From positions 1 through 7,237 of the forward strand of contig JBHHXG010000073.1 in the NCBI GenBank assembly GCA_046756985.1: a stretch of 7,237 bases of DNA, written 5' to 3'. The notes below the pieces were generated by a model. It was not told the DNA's origin and ran no database searches. It worked only from the letters and a program-made list of their open reading frames with translations. The number at the start of each line of letters is the position of its first letter. Position 1 is the stretch's first letter. A program made the position numbers and the translations under genes. This document shows positions 4,507-7,237 of the stretch, one piece after another. The stretch is from JBHHXG01 sp046756985. GTDB lineage: Bacteria; Pseudomonadota; Zetaproteobacteria; Mariprofundales; Mariprofundaceae.

Positions 4507-6305
4507 CCGCTGTATTCACAATAAGCATAAATTCCCTGTGCTGTGTTCAACCTGCTTAACCATTGCAGGGCATCATGCCATACGGCCATCTTGCCCATGT
4601 GGCCAAAGATGCCGGCGGTGAACTGCTGCACTGCCGCCTCACCAAACAGCTGTTCGGCCAACAGCTCGGCAAAGCCCTTGGCAGGCCTGATCCATATCTT
4701 GTCGTAATCATCGCTGATGCCCGCTCTGACAGCAGCAGCCTCAACCGCCATCTCCAAATCCCCCAGATGATCCACAAGCCCGTTATTTTTGGCATCCACG
4801 CCGCTCCACACGCGGCCCTGTGCAAGCGCCTTCGTTTTCGATATGGGTATGTCACGACCTTCGGCTACAATATCCAGAAAACGCCTGTAGATATCGTCCA
4901 CGCTAAGTTGAAAGGCTTTGGCCAGTTTGCTGTTCATCGGCCGGTCGACTCTCAGACCACCGGCAATTTCGGTGGTGCCAAGACCATCGGTATGGATGCC
5001 CAGATTGTGCAGCCCCTGATAGATGTCGCCGAATAGCCCGAATACCCCGATGGAACCGGTCAATGTGGTCGGCGCTGCCCATATTTCATCGGCCGCTGCA
5101 GCAACCCAGTAACCGCCGGACGCTGCAACACTGCCCATTGAAACCACGACCGGCTTGCCTGCTTCACGCACCCGCAGCACTTCCCTGCGAATAGCCTCGG
5201 ATGCCAGCGCACTGCCGCCGGGACTATCCACCCGCAGCACGACCGCCTTGATCTGTTCATCAAGCCGCGCCTGCCGCAGCATGTCCGCCAGCGTTTCGCT
5301 GCCGACCATCCCTGCCGGCTGCTCACCATCAAGAATAGGGCCGCTGGCTGCAATGACAGCAACCAGCTGATCGCTTTCCGGTGCATGGTGTGCATCCACT
5401 GCTCTTAAATAGTCACGGTAGTGGATGGAAGGATAGTCCTGATCCGCTTCTTCCTGCCCCAGTATGCCGGCAATATGGCTCCGTACGCCATGCGCATCGG
5501 CGATGGCATCCACCAGGCCTTCGGCCCTGGCCAGCTCGGCGATACTGCCGCCATGTTGCTGCAGGTATTTGCCCGGATGATCCAGAATAGCTTGTAACCG
5601 TTCGGGTCTGATGCCACGCATGGCGGCAACATCCTCCTTGTAATAACGCCAAAGCACCTCCAGCCAGGCGCGATTGGCTTCCCGGTCCATATCGGACATA
5701 TCATTACGTACAAAGGGTTCCACTGCTGATTTATAGTCGCCGGCGCGAAATACCGTTACGTTTATATGCATGCGGTCGAGCGCATCCTTGAAATAATTGC
5801 GATAGATACCAAATCCGGTCAGCGCCACGATGCCCATCGGGTGCAGAAACACCTTGTTGGCCGTCGCCGCCAGATAATACTGCGATTGTGAAAAGTTAGC
5901 GCCCGATGCCACCACTATTTTCCCTGCCTCCTTGAACGCTTCGATGGCATGGCGTAGATCCTGCAATTTGGCCAGCGGCGCACGCTGCATCTCATCCAGC
6001 TTGAGCACCAATACACGTATGCGTTCATCATCGCGGGCATCGTTGATGGCATCCAGCAGATCCTGCATACGCGTCTGTACCGGTGCGGCAAACCCGAACG
6101 GGAAATCGCCGGGCGCCGGCAACGTCATTTCCTCAACCAGAGCACCCTTCAGGTCAAGGATCAGGGCCGCGCCGTCCGGCACAGATGGGCGTGTGGCGAA
6201 GATCGCCACAGTCAGAATGATCAGCATCAACAGAAAAAGGCCGTTGACCAGCACCCGGCGAGTGCGATCCATCCAGCGCATCAAGTTTGTAAAAAATTCC
6301 TTCAT
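4500..6305 (-). CDS. sppA: Signal peptide peptidase SppA, long (67K) type
   Basis: A 601-residue membrane-bound serine protease of family S49 that degrades leftover signal peptides at the inner membrane. Length and two tandem S49-like halves match the E. coli long form (618 residues). One N-terminal membrane anchor spans about residues 18-37 after a basic start (MDRTRRVL), placing the catalytic part in the periplasm. The general base is Lys192 in FRAGDYKSAVEPF (N-terminal half), and the nucleophile is Ser396 in GSVAASGGYW (C-terminal half), so the active site is complete. RVDSPGGSALASE (358-370) and TLTGSIGVFG (414-423) are further family blocks. The ATG at 6303-6305 is supported by AAGGAG six bases upstream (6312-6317). 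It is divergent from uppP (87 bases between) and convergent with the DUF4870-like gene, with a 7-base overlap at the stops and no obvious terminator between them. Confidence 0.97.
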   Translation of the reverse strand: MKEFFTNLMRWMDRTRRVLVNGLFLLMLIILTVAIFATRPSVPDGAALILDLKGALVEEMTLPAPGDFPFGFAAPVQTRMQDLLDAINDARDDERIRVLVLKLDEMQRAPLAKLQDLRHAIEAFKEAGKIVVASGANFSQSQYYLAATANKVFLHPMGIVALTGFGIYRNYFKDALDRMHINVTVFRAGDYKSAVEPFVRNDMSDMDREANRAWLEVLWRYYKEDVAAMRGIRPERLQAILDHPGKYLQQHGGSIAELARAEGLVDAIADAHGVRSHIAGILGQEEADQDYPSIHYRDYLRAVDAHHAPESDQLVAVIAASGPILDGEQPAGMVGSETLADMLRQARLDEQIKAVVLRVDSPGGSALASEAIRREVLRVREAGKPVVVSMGSVAASGGYWVAAAADEIWAAPTTLTGSIGVFGLFGDIYQGLHNLGIHTDGLGTTEIAGGLRVDRPMNSKLAKAFQLSVDDIYRRFLDIVAEGRDIPISKTKALAQGRVWSGVDAKNNGLVDHLGDLEMAVEAAAVRAGISDDYDKIWIRPAKGFAELLAEQLFGEAAVQQFTAGIFGHMGKMAVWHDALQWLSRLNTAQGIYAYCEYSGY

Positions 6306-6392
6306 GGCGATCTCCTTATCCCATCCATCGTGCTATGTAAGCCTCTGGCGGAATGCTTGGCAAGGCATCGTCAGACCGTAGAGTGCCCAACC
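6306..6392. other. Divergent sppA-uppP intergenic region
   Basis: These 87 bases must hold the start signals for sppA (-) and possibly uppP (+). The sppA ribosome site AAGGAG (6312-6317) is clear. A minus-strand TTGCCA (6358-6363) with TTACAT (6335-6340) 17 bases away is the best promoter candidate for sppA but matches the -10 consensus at only 3 of 6 bases. No convincing promoter for uppP was seen. Confidence 0.4.
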
Positions 6393-7220
6393 ATGCAAGA
6401 TATGCAGCAGGCCATAGACGCCATTCAGGCCACCACCCTGGCGCTTATCCAGGGTCTGACTGAATTCCTGCCTATTTCTTCGTCAGCACATCTGGCACTG
6501 GTACCGCTGCTATCCAGCTGGCCGGATCAGGGCCTGGCCTTCGACTGCACTGTGCACCTTGGAACCTTAACAGCTGTAATCTTTTATTTCCGGCGCGAGC
6601 TTGTGCGCATGCTCACTGGCTTTGTAGTCACGATTACCGCCCGCTCGTGGCATGCCAATGAAGACGGAAGGCTGGCCTGGTACATCGGCCTTGCCACGAT
6701 TCCGGTGGGGCTTGCAGGGCTGGCCTTCAAGGATGTTGTTGAAACCGAGCTGCGCTCTGTTGAGGTGATCGCCTGGGCATCCATCGCCTTTGGCCTGCTG
6801 CTGCTGTTGGCCGACCGGGCTGGTTCACGCAGCAAGCATGAGGGAGAATGGACATTGATCCCCGCCATGCTGGTCGGCCTTGCACAGGCCATTGCACTGA
6901 TCCCCGGCACTTCCCGCTCCGGGATTACCATGACGGCGGCGTTGCTGCTCGGTTATACACGGGAAGCTGCGGCGCGCTTTTCATTTCTGTTGTCGATTCC
7001 GGTCATCGCACTGGCCGGCGGCCTGAAAATCAGGGACTGGATCGAACAACCCGGACTGACCGTGGCGCTCAATGAATTGCTGATCGGCTATGTGGTTTCG
7101 GCGGTTTCAGCCTACTTCTGTATCCACTATTTCCTGAAGTTTCTGGAACGTACCGGCATGGGGCCGTTTGTGATCTACCGGGTACTGCTCGGCGGCGTGC
7201 TGCTGTGGATGGTGTGGTAG
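6393..7220 (+). CDS. uppP: Undecaprenyl-diphosphate phosphatase UppP (BacA)
   Basis: A 275-residue integral membrane enzyme that dephosphorylates undecaprenyl diphosphate to the monophosphate, recycling the lipid carrier for peptidoglycan and other surface polymers; overproduction is known to give bacitracin resistance. The two family motifs are intact: QGLTEFLPISSSAHL (20-34, containing the Q-x-x-x-E pair Gln20/Glu24) and PGTSRSG (171-177, with the essential Arg at 175). FDCTVHLGTL (50-59) is another conserved block, and about eight hydrophobic segments can be traced. Length agrees with E. coli UppP (273). I chose the ATG at 6393 because the protein then starts as family members do. The frame stays open upstream to a GTG at 6330, but those 21 residues look non-coding. 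The ribosome site is weak (GTAGAGTG, 6379-6386), and an ATG three codons further in (6402) is possible. Divergent from sppA; the downstream end of the window shows no terminator. Confidence 0.96.
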   Translation: MQDMQQAIDAIQATTLALIQGLTEFLPISSSAHLALVPLLSSWPDQGLAFDCTVHLGTLTAVIFYFRRELVRMLTGFVVTITARSWHANEDGRLAWYIGLATIPVGLAGLAFKDVVETELRSVEVIAWASIAFGLLLLLADRAGSRSKHEGEWTLIPAMLVGLAQAIALIPGTSRSGITMTAALLLGYTREAAARFSFLLSIPVIALAGGLKIRDWIEQPGLTVALNELLIGYVVSAVSAYFCIHYFLKFLERTGMGPFVIYRVLLGGVLLWMVW

Positions 7221-7237
7221 CCTGAACCCTAAAGCGA

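Noticed and set aside
4563..5036. A 157-codon plus-strand frame inside sppA, and several shorter ones.
   Set aside because: They are antisense to conserved sppA coding sequence, without recognisable domains or ribosome sites. They are explained by codon bias.
6330..6392. A 21-residue N-terminal extension of UppP starting from a GTG.
   Set aside because: The added residues do not resemble the UppP N-terminus, no ribosome site precedes the GTG, and the family length fits the ATG at 6393.

Overview
This is a chromosomal housekeeping window, most likely from a Gram-negative member of the Pseudomonadota (beta-, gamma- or zetaproteobacterial in character). The evidence is the YciH-type SUI1 protein, the long two-domain SppA, an RssA-like patatin, UppP, a GroEL with the Gly-Gly-Met tail, and heat-shock control that appears to combine CIRCE operators with sigma-32-like promoters. 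The exact lineage cannot be fixed by eye. No mobile element, CRISPR array, tRNA or rRNA was seen, and nothing looks recently acquired.

Layout. Bases 1-249 hold the 3' end of a SUI1/YciH gene (+). It faces an RssA-like patatin hydrolase gene (-, 266-1192). Upstream of that on the same strand, separated by an intrinsic terminator, is a small heat-shock protein gene of the Hsp20 family (-, 1287-1715). A divergent control region (1716-2010) separates it from the groES-groEL operon (+, 2011-3993), which ends at a strong terminator near 4019-4056. A small DUF4870-like membrane protein gene (+, 4135-4506) runs tail to tail into sppA (-, 4500-6305). Divergent from sppA is uppP (+, 6393-7220), the undecaprenyl-diphosphate phosphatase gene.

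The part most worth attention is the 295-base region between hsp20 and groES. It contains a near-perfect CIRCE operator before groES and a second, weaker CIRCE-like operator 61 bp away (centre to centre). The second one is inverted relative to the first, so each points the same end at its own gene. It also contains three promoter-like boxes that share one geometry, TTGA(A/C)(A/T), 13 bases, then T(C/T)CC(A/T)(A/T)TAT. One faces hsp20 and two face groES. The picture is a shared heat-shock switch: HrcA repression plus sigma-32 activation could co-ordinate the holdase (Hsp20) with the foldase (GroES/GroEL).

The other genes deal with translation (SUI1/YciH) and the cell envelope (patatin, DUF4870-like protein, SppA, UppP). 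There is no evidence that they form a common pathway with the chaperones. I did not find a new defence or mobile system here. The novelty, if any, is regulatory.
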